Positions 21,940 to 33,828 of a stretch of 64,000 nt of DNA are shown piece by piece. Positions within the stretch are counted from its first letter, which is position 1. The number at the start of each line of letters is the position of its first letter. Both the position numbers and the translations under genes were made by a program. The stretch covers positions 1,743,501 to 1,807,500 of the forward strand of contig CM076947.1 of the NCBI GenBank assembly GCA_039566865.1, given 5' to 3'. The notes below the pieces were generated by a model. The model ran no database searches and was not told the DNA's origin. It worked only from the letters and a program-made list of their open reading frames with translations. The stretch comes from Aurelia coerulea (Eukaryota > Cnidaria > Scyphozoa > Semaeostomeae > Ulmaridae).

Positions 21940-24111
21940 AAATTGTCCTTATTCAAAATCATTACGATGTCTGTGCTAGATTCCAAATGTCTGTCTTCTT
22001 TTTCATCATTGGCACTGGTGATTATACTTGCAGGGGCGGATCCAGACCGTCTTACGGTACTTATGGAAGACAGTCAAATTCCGAAACTGAACTTTATATA
22101 GAAACAGTGATTTATATTGCTGATTCATAATTTGTTTTATTTGTACGAGCAGCTATTTCACAGTAAACCAAATGAGATAAATACATGAATCTTTCCCTTG
22201 CCCCCCCTGCCCCCCCCAAACTGTCATACTCGAGACAGGGAATGAACATCTCACTAAAATTTTTGTCAACACATTCCCCATTTTGAAACAGCCTCACTTT
22301 CCTTCTTTCGTTGCTATGCAAATCAACGCCATGCCATGCCAACACACCCCTATTCTTTTGCAACACACTGCATAAATTAGTGAACAAAAACGCAAGACCA
22401 AAAGGCCAAATATGATTGGTAAGACGGTAGTAATAAATTAAAACCTGCGCGGACACTCTGAAACAATCAAAATTGAAACTGTCACGTGATGGTATTGTTC
22501 TCGTAAGACGCTAGATAAGATGTATGTTAGGTACCTTGGCAAAATTACAGTGAAAACGTATAGGAAAATATTTGGAAGATGGTCGAGGCGATGGTAGGCT
22601 CTTTAACACCGTCTTACGAGCTTTTGGTTGCGCCTCACCATATGCTTTCTTGGTGTACCTCTGCGAGTCCCTTTCACCTTTGGCCTTTCGCTCGAAACAT
22701 TTCGCGCCAAGGATTGAAAACAATTTATTTGAAGATTTAGAGGTGGATTTGCTTGGAAAAATAGAAGATCTAATCTGATCTGGTGACGATCTTGGCATTC
22801 AAAGCTTTTCAACATAGCAGCTCATCAAATTAGGGAGAAATGTTCCTATCAGCTGTGCTGTTGTGGAGGGCCTAGCCAAAACGAAGCTGGAAATTGAATA
22901 AAAACGTGAAACAAATTCATGTTAGATATAAATTCCTGGGGGAGCACTAAGTAAATTTTGTCTTATGGATCACACTGTTTGGTTTAATCAAGAAGTGGTA
23001 CAAAGAGAAAGATCTCTGATCAGACATTTCATTTTAAACAATATTGTAAATTAGATATTAGAGAGTTTAGATATTGTTTAATAGTGATCTGTCATGCATA
23101 AGGTAATGACGTCAATGTAGAGAAGGTAGGAACTGAATTCATCCTCAATAGCTAAAGAAATTAATCGTTTTAGTGGCCATAAGTGATAATGATGGATGCT
23201 CTTTTCTTCCAAATAATCAGATTTAGTGAAAGACGTCCATTATCTTGAGCTCTTGACTCTTTTGCAACTAATCAGATACATGACAGACTGTGCTTAATTT
23301 AATTGTTACTTGCTAACTAAGTAATGCATTTCACAGAAGCAAAAAAGGGACATGGGTGCAGGAACAATTTTGCTACTCTTCTGTAATTTTTCATCATTTT
23401 CTAACCAGTACCAAATGAGAACAAGTGTTATTTTCCATAAAAATCTTTGCTGTCTTGGATTGTGTACCTGGATTTTACTTCCTAAGAAAAATTGTGCATT
23501 ATTCCATAGAAACAATCAGCCAAAATTCATTTTACCAATTTCAAGTCATATGACCATACTCACTCTTTGGAAGTCTCTACTACTACTACTTTTCACTCAC
23601 TACTTTTTGTATTCATGGCACAAGTTTAAAAAAAAGTTTAACAAGAGATGATCAATTGACTTGAAATGGGTTCAAACATCTCAGCTGATTTGTTCTGTTT
23701 TATTTAGCATTCAAGTTTCAGTGAAAATATTACGTATTGTATTCCTGAAAATGCTTCAAAAATTGAATCTAAAACAAGATTCATGAAAATAATAATTCCA
23801 AATATCTTAATTTACCAAACTGTTACACAAATTTGCTACAGAAATGCAAACTGATATTATGCCGTCCATGTGGCTCTTCTGTGTCATTTTTTGAGGGTTG
23901 CTTACAGGGCCTCTTTTAAGGAATCCTAACTGGGGCGGGGGGCAAATTAAAAAAAAGGGGACCATATTTTGCCACAAGCAATTTTTCTCGTCATAAATTC
24001 CTGAGCAAACCATGTGTTTCTCATAAAGAATAAAATATATGGTTTTAGGTACAACTTAGAGATTGATAATCTATTTCGACGAAATCTAATCTCATAAAAC
24101 CAAAATCACAT
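21940..24111. other. Non-coding stretch, nothing firmly recognised
   Basis: No supported gene in 2.2 kb. Holds C runs (CCCCCCCTGCCCCCCCC at 22201) and a G-rich patch near 23930. Short ORFs on both strands around 22.5-22.8 kb overlap one another and have no recognisable content. Confidence 0.35.
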
Positions 24112-24618
24112 CTAGCCAAATAATTTTTTCACAAAGTCTCTTTCACGATATGAATCAACTTTAGGCAAATTCATTATACGGTCCTTAATTGTAAGGAAAG
24201 TTTGAACTGCAGGTCTTGGGTCAAACTTTGCTGTTGGCACTCCATTCCAATGGATCATTAATCGGGAGTTGAGTGTCGCTTCAGATGTGGCCATTCGCAA
24301 GTCTGAAAATAGCATGTTATATGTTGAAACACACTTTTCCACTGCCATACTGTGTGGACAGACAACAGAGAAACTTGACAGCAACTTTGTTACTGGCTGC
24401 ATGCTACCTCTTAACATATTAAAAAGGCGGACACCATAATCTTTAGCAGCAATGAAAGAGCTTGGCAGCATAGCATCAAAACTTTCAAAAACAGCATCTA
24501 CAAATTCTTGCTTGTTGGTAATATTGCTTGATGGAAGTAAAGGGATGGCTGCATCAATGAACTGTTTGGGAGTTTTGGCAGATGTTAGCTCAGTCAGTGA
24601 TTTGAAAACTTCTGTCTT
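24112..24618 (-). pseudogene. hAT transposase C-terminal fragment
   Basis: The minus strand is open from about 24618 to TAG at 24112 and reads TEVFKSLTELTSAKTPKQF, then CPHSMAVEKCVSTYNMLFSD, LRMATSEATLNSRLMIHWNG, then DFVKKLFG at the end. The block 'S-M-x-VE-(x)n-LFSD-x-R-x-A-x-S' is the C-terminal dimerisation region of hAT-type transposases and their domesticated relatives. The fragment is cut at its upstream side by the LINE that begins near 24629, so the catalytic core is lost. It may be the last exon of a once intact transposase or transposase-derived gene. Confidence 0.6.
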
Positions 24619-24628
24619 GGGTGAAATT

Positions 24629-25280
24629 TAATGACTATTTCATTCTTCAATGCACGACCATTGACACAGGTAGCGAAATTCCCCAAGATACCCCGGTAAC
24701 TACGACTCTGATAAGTGTTTTCGTCATCTCTGAGGAAAAGATTCTTAGTATCATTAGATCACTTAATCCCAATAAAGCACATGGCTGGGACGAAATATCT
24801 GTAAGGATGATAAAGTTGAGCGATGTTGCATTGGTTCTGCCACTCAAGATAATTTTCACAAATTGTTTGAGGCGTGGTTTATTTCCCGAAATTTGGAAAC
24901 ATGCAAATGTAGTGCCAGTTCATAAGAAAAATGAGAAAAAATTGAAGGGGAATTACCGTCCTACTTCTCTTTTACCAATTTTTGGGAAAATACTTGAAAA
25001 ACTCATATATGATTCTCTTTACTCGCATCTTGTATCACACGAACTTCTTAACCCATATCAATCAGGTTTTCGCCCAGGAGACTCAACCATCAACCAGTTA
25101 CTCTCAATAACACACACAATATTTAAAGCTTTTGACTGTAACCTTCCCCTTGATGTTCGTTCTGTGTATCTTGACATTTCTAAGGCATTTGATAGGGTAT
25201 GGCAGGATGGTCTAATTTATAAATTAAAGCGATGTGGTGTCTCGGGACAACTTCTTTTTTTAATCCAAAGCTTTCTCAAG
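24629..25280 (+). pseudogene. LINE reverse transcriptase, truncated copy
   Basis: It begins at TTTAATGACTATTTC and matches the LINE at 40.4-41.0 kb closely in both DNA and protein: FNDYFILQC, then NPNKAHGWDEIS, then NYRPTSLLPIFGKILEKL and YLDISKAFDRVW (palm motif A with its Asp). The match stops abruptly at SFLK, at 25280, before the FADD motif, where the palindromic insert sequence begins. No 3' end of this LINE is seen further right, so part of it was lost. Its 5' edge abuts the hAT fragment. Confidence 0.8.
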
Positions 25281-25347
25281 GCGGCAATACATTATCATCT
25301 TCAGGTAAAAGTTGCTCCACATTTTTTCTGTGACCATACAATATGAT

Positions 25348-25973
25348 AGTGTAAAGCGCCTTAAAAGTTGCTCGTAGTTGCTCCATATCGTCTTTAATCC
25401 ACTTATCATAATTGGCCATCACAGAAAAAAAATTTGATCTCAGATCAAATTTTTTTTCTGTGATGCAAGTTTTTCAAAGGAACCGACAAATGACGCTGCA
25501 ATCTTGCCTACACGAAGTACTACATCGTTGAAGGGAATCATTTTGGCTAGCCTGCGTGCAGCCTCTACTGTCACTGCGGAGGGGAGGAGGAAAGCGCAGG
25601 CTACATTTTGGCGCACTAGATTCCTTCCTTCGCTGTTCGCTGTGTACTGTCTTCATCGAAAACTGTATCATAATTCATGCACGAAAAATCTAGCATCTAG
25701 TGTGCCAAAATGTAGCCTGTGCTTTCCTCTTCCCCTCCGCTCCACAGTGACAGTAGAGGCTGCACGCAGGCTAGCCAAAACGATTCCCTTCAACGATGTA
25801 GTACTTCGTGCAGGCAAGATTGCAGCGTCATTTGTCGGCTCCTTTGAAAAACTTGCATCACAGAAAAAAAATTTGATCTGAGATCAAATTTTTTTTCTGT
25901 GATGGCCAATTATGATAAGTGGATTAAAGACGATATGGAGCAACTACGAGCAACTTTTAAGGCGCTTTACACT
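25348..25973. mobile_element. 626-bp near-perfect palindrome (foldback element)
   Basis: Left arm 25348-25621 and right arm 25695-25973 are almost perfect inverted copies; the spacer is 73 bp. The outer ends are AGTGTAAAGCGCC and its complement. Each arm contains its own perfect small palindrome (25418-25464 and 25857-25903) with 23-bp half-arms around a single base, including TTTGATCT and its complement. It has no ORF. The high arm identity implies recent origin or gene conversion between arms. No target duplication was found. Confidence 0.8.
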
Positions 25974-25984
25974 ACGTAATTTAT

Positions 25985-26060
25985 ATAAGTTAAACCCACC
26001 TGAACCCACCTGAACCCATCTGAACCCAGCTGAACCCAGCTGAACCAAGCTGAACCCATT
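25985..26060 (+). repeat. 11-bp tandem repeat (CACCTGAACCC)
   Basis: About six imperfect copies of ACCTGAACCC / AGCTGAACCC directly after the palindrome. Confidence 0.7.
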
Positions 26061-26262
26061 GGTGTTGTTCTGTTTTCATTGGTGTCGTGCTGTTTTCATT
26101 GGTGGTCTATCGGTGTTCATTGGTGTTCATTGGTGTTCATCTGTGTTCCATAGGTGTTCATTGGTGTTCCATTGGTGTTCATTGGTGTTCATTGGTGTTC
26201 CATTGGTGTTCATCGGTGTTCATTGGTGTTCCATTGGTGTTCATTGGTGTTCCATTGGTGTG
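26059..26262 (+). repeat. Minisatellite of TTGGTGTTC(C)A units
   Basis: About 17 copies of a 10-11 bp unit ATTGGTGTTC or ATTGGTGTTCC. The Cys/Val/Phe-rich open frames across it are products of the repeat and not genes. Confidence 0.85.
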
Positions 26263-26648
26263 GTGTATTAGACTAGATCCTCAAAGTGTCCTCTCTATAA
26301 TAGGTGTGAAAGTTTTTGCATTTGCAACGTTTTGTTTTTTGGCATTTATTCCACAATTTTGACAATCTGGATCACTGTGCGCCACTCCAAACCATTCCTG
26401 CACCGAAAATGAACTTAAACTCAACATAATACCGTATCAAAACAAGCCCTAATAAAGCCTGATAACTATACATTAAACTGTTATTCCTTAAAACTGAAAG
26501 TTAATCACGTGATGATAACATTGTCTTTAAAAGTTATCGATCAAGCCCTTTGGGAAAGAATCCTCGGTGTTACTGCCAGAGGGACAGTAACAGTTGGTCA
26601 GAATAAACTACGCATCAAATGTCTCATGAATGACATATCAGGAAACTG

Positions 26649-28626
26649 TCACATGTTTGCAAAACCCTCACTTTCGTGAACGAGGGCTATTTTCATTGAA
26701 TCAAAGAACTTCTTATTTGAACAATGAACTGTTGGAAGATTAATAATAAACAAACATGCTGAGCTCGTTGGCAATGACAGTTCGTCGTCCTCCGCAAGAA
26801 ACTTTACCATTATTTTGGAATCAAACCCTCCGACTGGTGGTCGTTTTGATCCTGTGCAAAAAGAAAGCAACGATGACACAACAGAGCCTCCAGGAAATGC
26901 CTCATTTTGCTCGTTTTCTTCCACGAAATTCAGAAACCATTCAAACGACTGTTTCTTTGCAAACTCTTCTGGTGGTAGATCTTTCATGTTTATCAATTCG
27001 AGGAAATCTTTGCCTTCAAAGATTGATCCAGGAGTGGTGACAAACAACGGCTTCGTAATTTCTGGGTGTCGTTTTACAAGATCAAGGAATCCAAATAGCT
27101 GCAGGCCTGTGCGGAATTCATCAATCTCCATTCGTCTGGTCTCCACAACTTCGTTGTGAATAAGGTGTTGGCAAAGCATATCTTTGGTCGATTTTGAGAC
27201 CTTACTTTCTTTTGGCCAATGAGAGGAATTTATGATGGCCCAATACGCCTCTGAGAATGCATTCCCTTCCAGTAAATCTCCTAGGTCTTTGTCTGATTCA
27301 CAATCATCCAGATGGCTCAGTAAATCCAACAATCGCTCTGTTGCCGAATTTAGTGGGATTGAGCTTTTATCAAGCTGGGAGATGATTATGTCCTCATCCA
27401 AGGAAAGCAGATAGGAGTAAACACTTGGAGCAAGTATCGGCAGCCCAGTTGGGCCTCCTTGAACTAACGAGTGAAAAACAGCCATGCCAGCTATTCGGAA
27501 TAGCAGTCCCTTACTAGAGTCCTTTACCGGCAGCATAGATTCCTCAGGCCCCTCAAAAAGGCGTTTCCTTATCTCCTTGAAAGGAAGATTGAAGAACTCC
27601 CTTTTGATTGCACCACCACCAATCCCGTCTTCATTGCAAAACTTAACAACAAGTTCCCTTGTCAACGACTTCTCATCACACATTGCCCTCTTATAAAATT
27701 TCACAACTTCCATCCAGATTGCATCTCTATCCACCGTGATCTCTTTCTCAGCTGCAGAAGTGTGCTGGTCCTTGAAGTCGTCCAAAAGTTTTGGAAGTGT
27801 AACATCTTCAGCATAACCTGGCTTTTAAATTTTCATGACCGTCGATTTGTCAAGCAGTGAATTTGCTGCTTCTTCTTTTGTGGCTGACAAAGCAATTGCA
27901 GTTGAGATTTCCTGCTTTTTTACATCTGGGAACATTGTGGACAGGTCTTCCTCCCAGTCTTGATTGGCATGGACCATTGAAGGTCCAGGTTGCGGCTCTT
28001 GAACTGCATCAACCTCCTCCACCATGACAACTTCTACTTCTGCTGTTTTAATGACATGGCATGACTCCCTGTGACTTCGGATTAAAGTTAACGGTATATT
28101 TTGGAGGCAAGTTTGGCAAGAAACCATTGGACTTATTTGATTGCTGGTTGGTATCTTCTCCAGCGATAGGTTGCTTTGCACTGGTCTTATATATATAACT
28201 GTAGATTGGCTAACCACATCTTTCAGGCGAGGAATGGAATATCCCTCTGCTGATGGAGGGATGAGGGCAAGAGGGCTAGAGCTGCCACCACCTCCAGCTC
28301 TCATGAGTTCAAACGCTCCATCTTGCGATGCAAGCTTTGAAAATTTCTCTTCTAGAACTTCCAGGAGAGCTTCATGTCCTCCCCTCTTATTTGGGAAGGT
28401 AATTTTCACCTTTCCAAGGCCTGCTTCTTTCAAGGATAGCATCTCACTAATGCTTGGACTGGTCCACTGATCTTTTTTGGAAAGAAGGACAAATTCATGA
28501 GTCCAGGTCTCCTTTGGGGCTACAAAAACTACATTGTCCTTTCTCTGTTTCTTTGATGGAGGCCTGCCATTTGCTTGATTCAGTGGGAAGCGTCGTCCAC
28601 CACCAGAGATGCTTGGAAATGAGTTC
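26649..28626 (-). pseudogene. G2E3-like HECT-domain protein, in-frame stop
   Basis: The minus-strand exon starts after a splice acceptor (TTCTACTATTTCAG, ending at 28627), so earlier exons lie further right. The N-terminal part has a nuclear-type basic stretch, a region around KVKITFPNKRGGHEALLEVL, FELMRAGGGG, and VIYIRPVQSNLSLEKIPT, typical of G2E3-like proteins of fish and invertebrates. A CxxC...H...C finger (SCQTCLQN...SHRESC) and a UBA/CUE-like helix set (LSTMFPDVKKQEISTAIALS) follow. A TAA at 27825-27827 then interrupts, and the same frame continues with a HECT domain: FCNEDGIGGGAIKREFFNL, and LPTSSACLFIINLPT with the candidate catalytic Cys at residue 344 of the second part. HECT enzymes pass ubiquitin through this Cys. 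Only the single stop breaks the frame. A possible AATAAA on the minus strand lies at 26345-26350. Confidence 0.7.
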
Positions 28627-28820
28627 CTGAAATAGTAGAACAAATAAATGCAGCATGATCAAACAACAAGCAGGGGCGTTGCCAGCCCAAAAAAACTGGG
28701 ATGGAAAAGTATGAAGGGGTCTGGGGATGATGCCCCAAATAAAAGAATTTTCTAACCACACCCTCCAGTCTCATGGAAACATGGGAAAGTGCCCTTTTTT
28801 CATCTTTTTGTCATTACATC
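28627..28820 (-). other. Intron sequence upstream of HECT gene exon
   Basis: Begins with the acceptor tract and then a short G/C-containing repeat piece (GGGGCGTTGCCAGCCC). No exon seen. Confidence 0.4.
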
Positions 28821-29415
28821 TACAGGGTGTCCCAAAAAAATTGTGCCCTGTTTGCCTGAAGATTGCAAAGAAAAGGCAAAAGATTATCGCAAAACTTTTG
28901 CATGATGCTGCTCTTCAGATATTCAATTAAAGTTTGCTGCCATCCCCGTAAAAATCAATTGAAAAATGATGGAGCTATGACCCTCAGAAGTTGCCTGATG
29001 ACTGAAACCAGCGGTTGGTCATTTTGTCTTACTATTTTGCAGTGATAAGTAGCTTCAAGTGAGGTAAGAAATAATTTCTGTGAAATCAGTAATAGTGGAA
29101 CTATTTGAGGTTTATCAGAATTTTCACGAGAGCTATTAAATTGGAGGCTGCTGCTTCATTTGCCATCCATGAAGCTATTTATTGCTGCAAAATAGTAAGA
29201 CAAAATGGCTAACTGCTGGTTGCAGTCATTGGGCAAATTTGGTCTCCTGGAGGCCATGATAGCTCCATCATTTCTCAACGGATTTTTATGGGTATGGTAG
29301 CAAAATTTAATTCACTAACTGAAGAGCAACGTTATGCAAAAGCGTTGCGAGAATCTTTGCCGTTTTGTTGCAATCTTCATGCAAACAGGGCACACATTTT
29401 TTGGGACACCCTGTA
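28821..29415. mobile_element. TA-flanked MITE with TACAGGGTGTCCC termini
   Basis: Left end TACAGGGTGTCCCAAAAAAA and right end TTTTTTGGGACACCCTGTA are inverted. Similarity continues inward (GTGCCCTGTTTGC, GGAGCTATGA, ACAAAATGGCTAACTGCTGG against their complements), giving arms of over 200 bp. It has TA at both ends and no ORF. It is a Tc1/mariner-like non-autonomous element, inserted in what is probably an intron of the HECT gene. Confidence 0.78.
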
Positions 29416-31804
29416 TGTTTGATCTATTCTTTCTGCTACACAAAAAAAAAAGTTTCTGCTACCGGGTGCGCCAAAATAAACTATGCACGTTTGGCAGGCC
29501 ACGATAAATCGTACACAAGACCAATTTTGAAGATTCATGACTTGATCTTTAGCAGAAGTCCTGAATTAGATTCTAAGAATGTTTGCAAATCTTTCTGTTT
29601 TCAGTTTTTAGAGCTACAAGCGAGTTTCTTAAAATTTTTGTTTTCTAAAACACTGAAAACGATAAAAAAACGTCGATCAAGCTTTTTAAAGAATCGATAT
29701 AAACAGACAAAGAGAAAACTTTTTCATGGTGATTTAGGATTTAGAAATCGACTAATTGTAAGCTGCTGTACGAGAGTTTGTACTATCTTGTGAGCAATGT
29801 AATAATATTTTCAAGAATATAAAGAAATTTCTTTTCTTTTGTAATGTCATTGAATGTATGCTTTGCTGCAGGCTGTGTTCCTGTATCAAGGGGGTTAAAA
29901 GACAAGCGAGGAAAAGTCATGGGGCCAGCAAGCATGGAGTTTTGTTACATTTTTGATTTGTGATGGCTTTTGGGGCGGCACTTTATTGAAACTACTACAG
30001 AATTTCGCAACAAGCCAATCTTTGAAATAACACTCGTGCAGAAGTTTACAATGATCAATTTCCAAATCCCCAAATCACGCTGAAAACATTATCTCATTGT
30101 CCATTCATGATGAGTCTTTAGAAAGTTTGATCAACGTTTTTTGATCTTAGAATCTTAGAATCTATGGAGCGCCGAACTGGACAAAATACTTCAACAAAAA
30201 TTGACATATTTCTTTCAGAATTTACACACTTCATTCCAGAAAAATAGAAATATTCATACTTTTTTTCAAATTTCACACACTTCCACGGCAAGAAATACAC
30301 AAATTTCATCGTGTTTTTTAAGACGTAATCTGCTGTTAAAGGTCCAGTTTCCTGTAGTTTTTCTAAATCACACGAACAGGAAACATGAGGTTTACGCATT
30401 AGTTTTCAACTTGAGAAATTATGGTTAAAGGAACGTTTCCATTTCCAATGTTTTATCAAGTTGCAAACTCGGCGTTTCCAATGAAGGGAACCCGTGATAA
30501 ATTGCAAGTTTCAACGTGAAACTGTTGTGAGATCTTTAATGTTTTCATTTTACACCGCACGTGTAAAGAGGACACTTTTAGGAGATTAAGCGTTACGCAA
30601 GTTTAAATGCATAATTTTTCTTGCAATTTCACAGTAGTTTCCATTGTACGTGTTCATTGCGTAGCAGTAGGCCGGTATTCTATGACGTATTTTTCTCTGC
30701 GCAATATATCTATTTTAGAGTTCTAGAAAAGGAAAATTATCTTCTCTTTCGTTTCGCTCAATTTAACTACAATTGATGACCATTTGAGATGGCCCTCCAT
30801 TTTCACAAGCGCTTTCTCCGATGAAGGAAAATAGAATACTTGAAACGGCAGTAACGATGCACCAACCAAGAAACCTATCATTCCCATGATGTCATCCTAA
30901 TTTGTTTTTGCAAACATGCATGTAGCAGAGACAAATTGAAAAGCAATGTCAGGGCATGATGATATATAAATATACGCATGAATCATAAGATAGCGGACGA
31001 TATCTAAATTAATATGACAGAGATTACAATACACATGGTGCACCATAAAATAAACTTAGAAAACTGTAATGCAAAATTGAGTACTAGGATCAAAGGACAA
31101 TGATATAAACGCTGTTTTGCAGCTAAACAGCAAGCCTGCATCATCACTTTTTTGCTATTTTCATCGCAATGAAAAATTAGTAATAATAATGATTTTGCCA
31201 ATTTTTGATTTCTATAAAGATCACATAAAAAGGATGGCAATGTTGGTAAGTTATTTAGCTACAAAGACATTTTAAGTAACTTCTTTCTAGCCTTTCACTA
31301 TATTTTCTCCCACAACTTTTCTATGTCGCACAGATAAATTTTATCAAAACAGAGCCAACGAATTTAGCATAAAGCTTTACAAATATTGCAAAGTAAAAGT
31401 ATGAATTACACAAAAAGGCCTATATTACTACAATCAGTGGTTGCAGGGTTCGTTTTGCGTAAGAGAACCCACAAATATTGCAGGAGTTTCAATGCCTATT
31501 AGACCTTGAAACATTGTCTGAAGGATGGATAATCTTTGCCATTAAATCTTTCGTTACATTATTTACGTGATTGCAATGCATGTTAAGACAAAATTTTTGA
31601 TTAAATTTCTTCTACTGGGCCAGTGGAGAAGCTGATCTGTGAAACTCCATGCTTTGATGTTGTCTTTTAATTCATTTTCAACTGCGATAAAGCTATATTC
31701 TAACCAAAGTAATACCCAGCCAGTTAGCAGGACACAACGTCACAATAACATTAAAGACACGATTATCTCTCAGAGACATTTTGTACGTACTGTAGCCGTC
31801 GAGT
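29416..31804. other. Non-coding stretch, nothing firmly recognised
   Basis: No supported gene. A TACCGGGTGCGCC at about 29461 resembles the end of the TACC/AGGGTG MITEs, but I found no partner end. The short ORFs here have no recognisable content. Confidence 0.35.
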
Positions 31805-32341
31805 TACCGGGTGTTCCAAAAAAGTGCTCCCGTTTGAAAAATCACCAAAATTTGATTTCACAGCCGATCTGCAATTTTCTTTTTTTTCATATAGAACAAG
31901 GATCAAATTATTTTCTAAAATATAGCCTACCTTGTAATTCGCTTTAAAATTAGCAAATCTAGTCCTTTTTAGGGCTACCTGGTTTTGAGTCATACTGCAG
32001 AAAACCACTGATGATTGCCAGCTCAATTTCTTTGTTGCATGTAAAGCTTCATAATTTGGTCATAAATGACAACAAGAATGTGCCTTATCATTGGAGACTA
32101 AACTGATGAGAAAAAATCTGAAGATTTTGACTCTTAGGCAAGCTGAGTGCTTCGCTTGAAAGCCATTGCTCAAAATGAGGTTTTTAACGTGAAATTGCTG
32201 TAACAAAAGTAAAAATTTGATCATCTACGAATATTTTTGAATCTATGAAAAAAACAACTCAAAAAAGATTTCATCAAAGGTTTGATAATCAATTTTTGAT
32301 GATTTTTCAAACCAGGGTACTTTTTTATGGGACACCCAGTA
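31805..32341. mobile_element. TA-flanked MITE with TACCGGGTGTTCC termini
   Basis: Left end TACCGGGTGTTCCAAAAAAG and right end ATGGGACACCCAGTA are inverted, and the match continues inward through GTTTGAAAAATCA and ATTTGATT. It has TA at both ends and no ORF. It is a third family related by termini to the elements at 8597 and 28821. Confidence 0.72.
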
Positions 32342-33130
32342 GAAAACGAATGGCCTTTGAAAGGATAATGACCCCTGAATACAACAGCAATAGTATTTGT
32401 TCTTATCTTGTTGAAAGCCAACATGCTAAGTCAGCAGGAATATTGCTGCCTAAGATAAACTACTTTTTCCAAAAAGGGGAGGGATTCTCCGAGAAGGCCC
32501 CTTTAAAATGATTTCGATAGTGGTCCAAAATCGCGACCGAATTCCCCCTCGATTTCTGCCCCAATAAAATGACTTGCGTACCTTAGCACGTGTTCTCTTT
32601 GGACGACAAACAGTTCTTGCCCAGTAGTATAAGAAACTTACCTTGCGTTCCTTTGGCAATAAAAAAATCAAGATTTGTTTCAAGTTCATTCAAATTCAGA
32701 TGAAACAATGATAAAATCTTAAACAATACAATCATGATTGTTTTGATTGCCAAAGGAACGCATTGTTAGTTATAGAGATTTTATTCTCCCAGGAGGACAA
32801 CATATGCTAACACCTGTAAAATTTTATTTTTGTTAGGAAGGAGAACGGAAGACATTTTGTAGTTTTTTTTTCATTCTTTTGCCGGTTCTGAAGCGGCTTT
32901 TCTGTAGAAAATCTCCCATAGAAGTGGAAAAAAATAGTTGTTCAAGGCTGTGTCGATTTTCCAAATCGAATTGAATATGTCGGCTAAAGACATTTTTAAA
33001 TTGTATTGCTTTGATATTCAGGGAGCAGTATCTATTCCAACGCCTTCCATGTTTGTTTTTCTCACCCAGTATAATATCACTTCTACAAGTTAGCTACTAA
33101 TATGTTTAACTAAGTATATTTGCCATATTT
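32342..33130. other. Non-coding stretch, nothing recognised
   Basis: No supported gene. Two copies of TGCGTTCCTTTGGCAAT in opposite orientation (near 32643 and 32747) form a weak inverted repeat. Confidence 0.35.
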
Positions 33131-33138
33131 CACGTGCT

Positions 33139-33820
33139 TCATGGATGATGAAAACCCAATGCTGTTATCACAAAATGGTTTCTTATCATGGTTACATGGG
33201 TATTTTTCAAAATCAAGAACTGAGGGAAATGATCAGTAATTTGCATTAAAATGTTGCCACTTGTTATATTAGCATTGGTAGCATTAGTGTATATGTTGTC
33301 AATAACTGATGCTCTATGTTCTGAGACTCTAGTAGGATGATGAATACAAGGAAGAAGGCTGTGTGAAAAAAAGTTGTTGACAAAATCAGTTGTTGGTGTA
33401 TGGGAAGCATAATCAAGTAGATTGACATTGAAATCACCCATTATAAATACCAGTTTGTTTGAAGATATTTTAGATAGAAGATTCTGAAAATGAGATGTGA
33501 GGTTATCAACATTTGAACTTGGGTGTCTGTAAACACAACAAATAAGGAAATCTTTATCCTTTCTGTTTTCAATCTCCACCCATATTGTTTCAAAATCATC
33601 TGTGCAAGAATCTAAATCTGTTCTTGGCTTGGAAGTAAAATAATTTTTGATATACAAACCAACACCACCATTCTGAGTAAGTGATGACGTTTTAAAAAAG
33701 GTATAGCCAGGAATATCAACATTGGATGAAATAGGATTGTCAATAGAATGCCATATTTCAGACACTCCAATGACATCAAGATTCAGATTAGAGTGAGCAG
33801 ACAAAGAAATTAATTCATCA
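33139..33820 (-). pseudogene. LINE AP-endonuclease domain, C-terminal part
   Basis: Continues the endonuclease interrupted by the hAT element. Visible motifs of the exonuclease-endonuclease-phosphatase fold: GVSEIWHS (catalytic Glu), GGVGLYIKN, CVYRHPSS, MGDFNVNLL (Asp and Asn), and ITDHFPQF (Asp-His pair). These residues nick target DNA in an active LINE. The frame reads on after removal of the hAT element and one copy of its 8-bp duplication. It ends at a stop soon after the last motif; the reverse transcriptase does not follow. Confidence 0.8.
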
Positions 33821-33828
33821 TGATGAAG

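Noticed and set aside
26059..26362. Cys/Val/Phe/His-rich ORFs
   Set aside because: Translation of the TTGGTGTTC minisatellite.
29365..29793. 142-codon plus-strand ORF
   Set aside because: Starts inside a MITE and has no recognisable domain; basic, biased composition.
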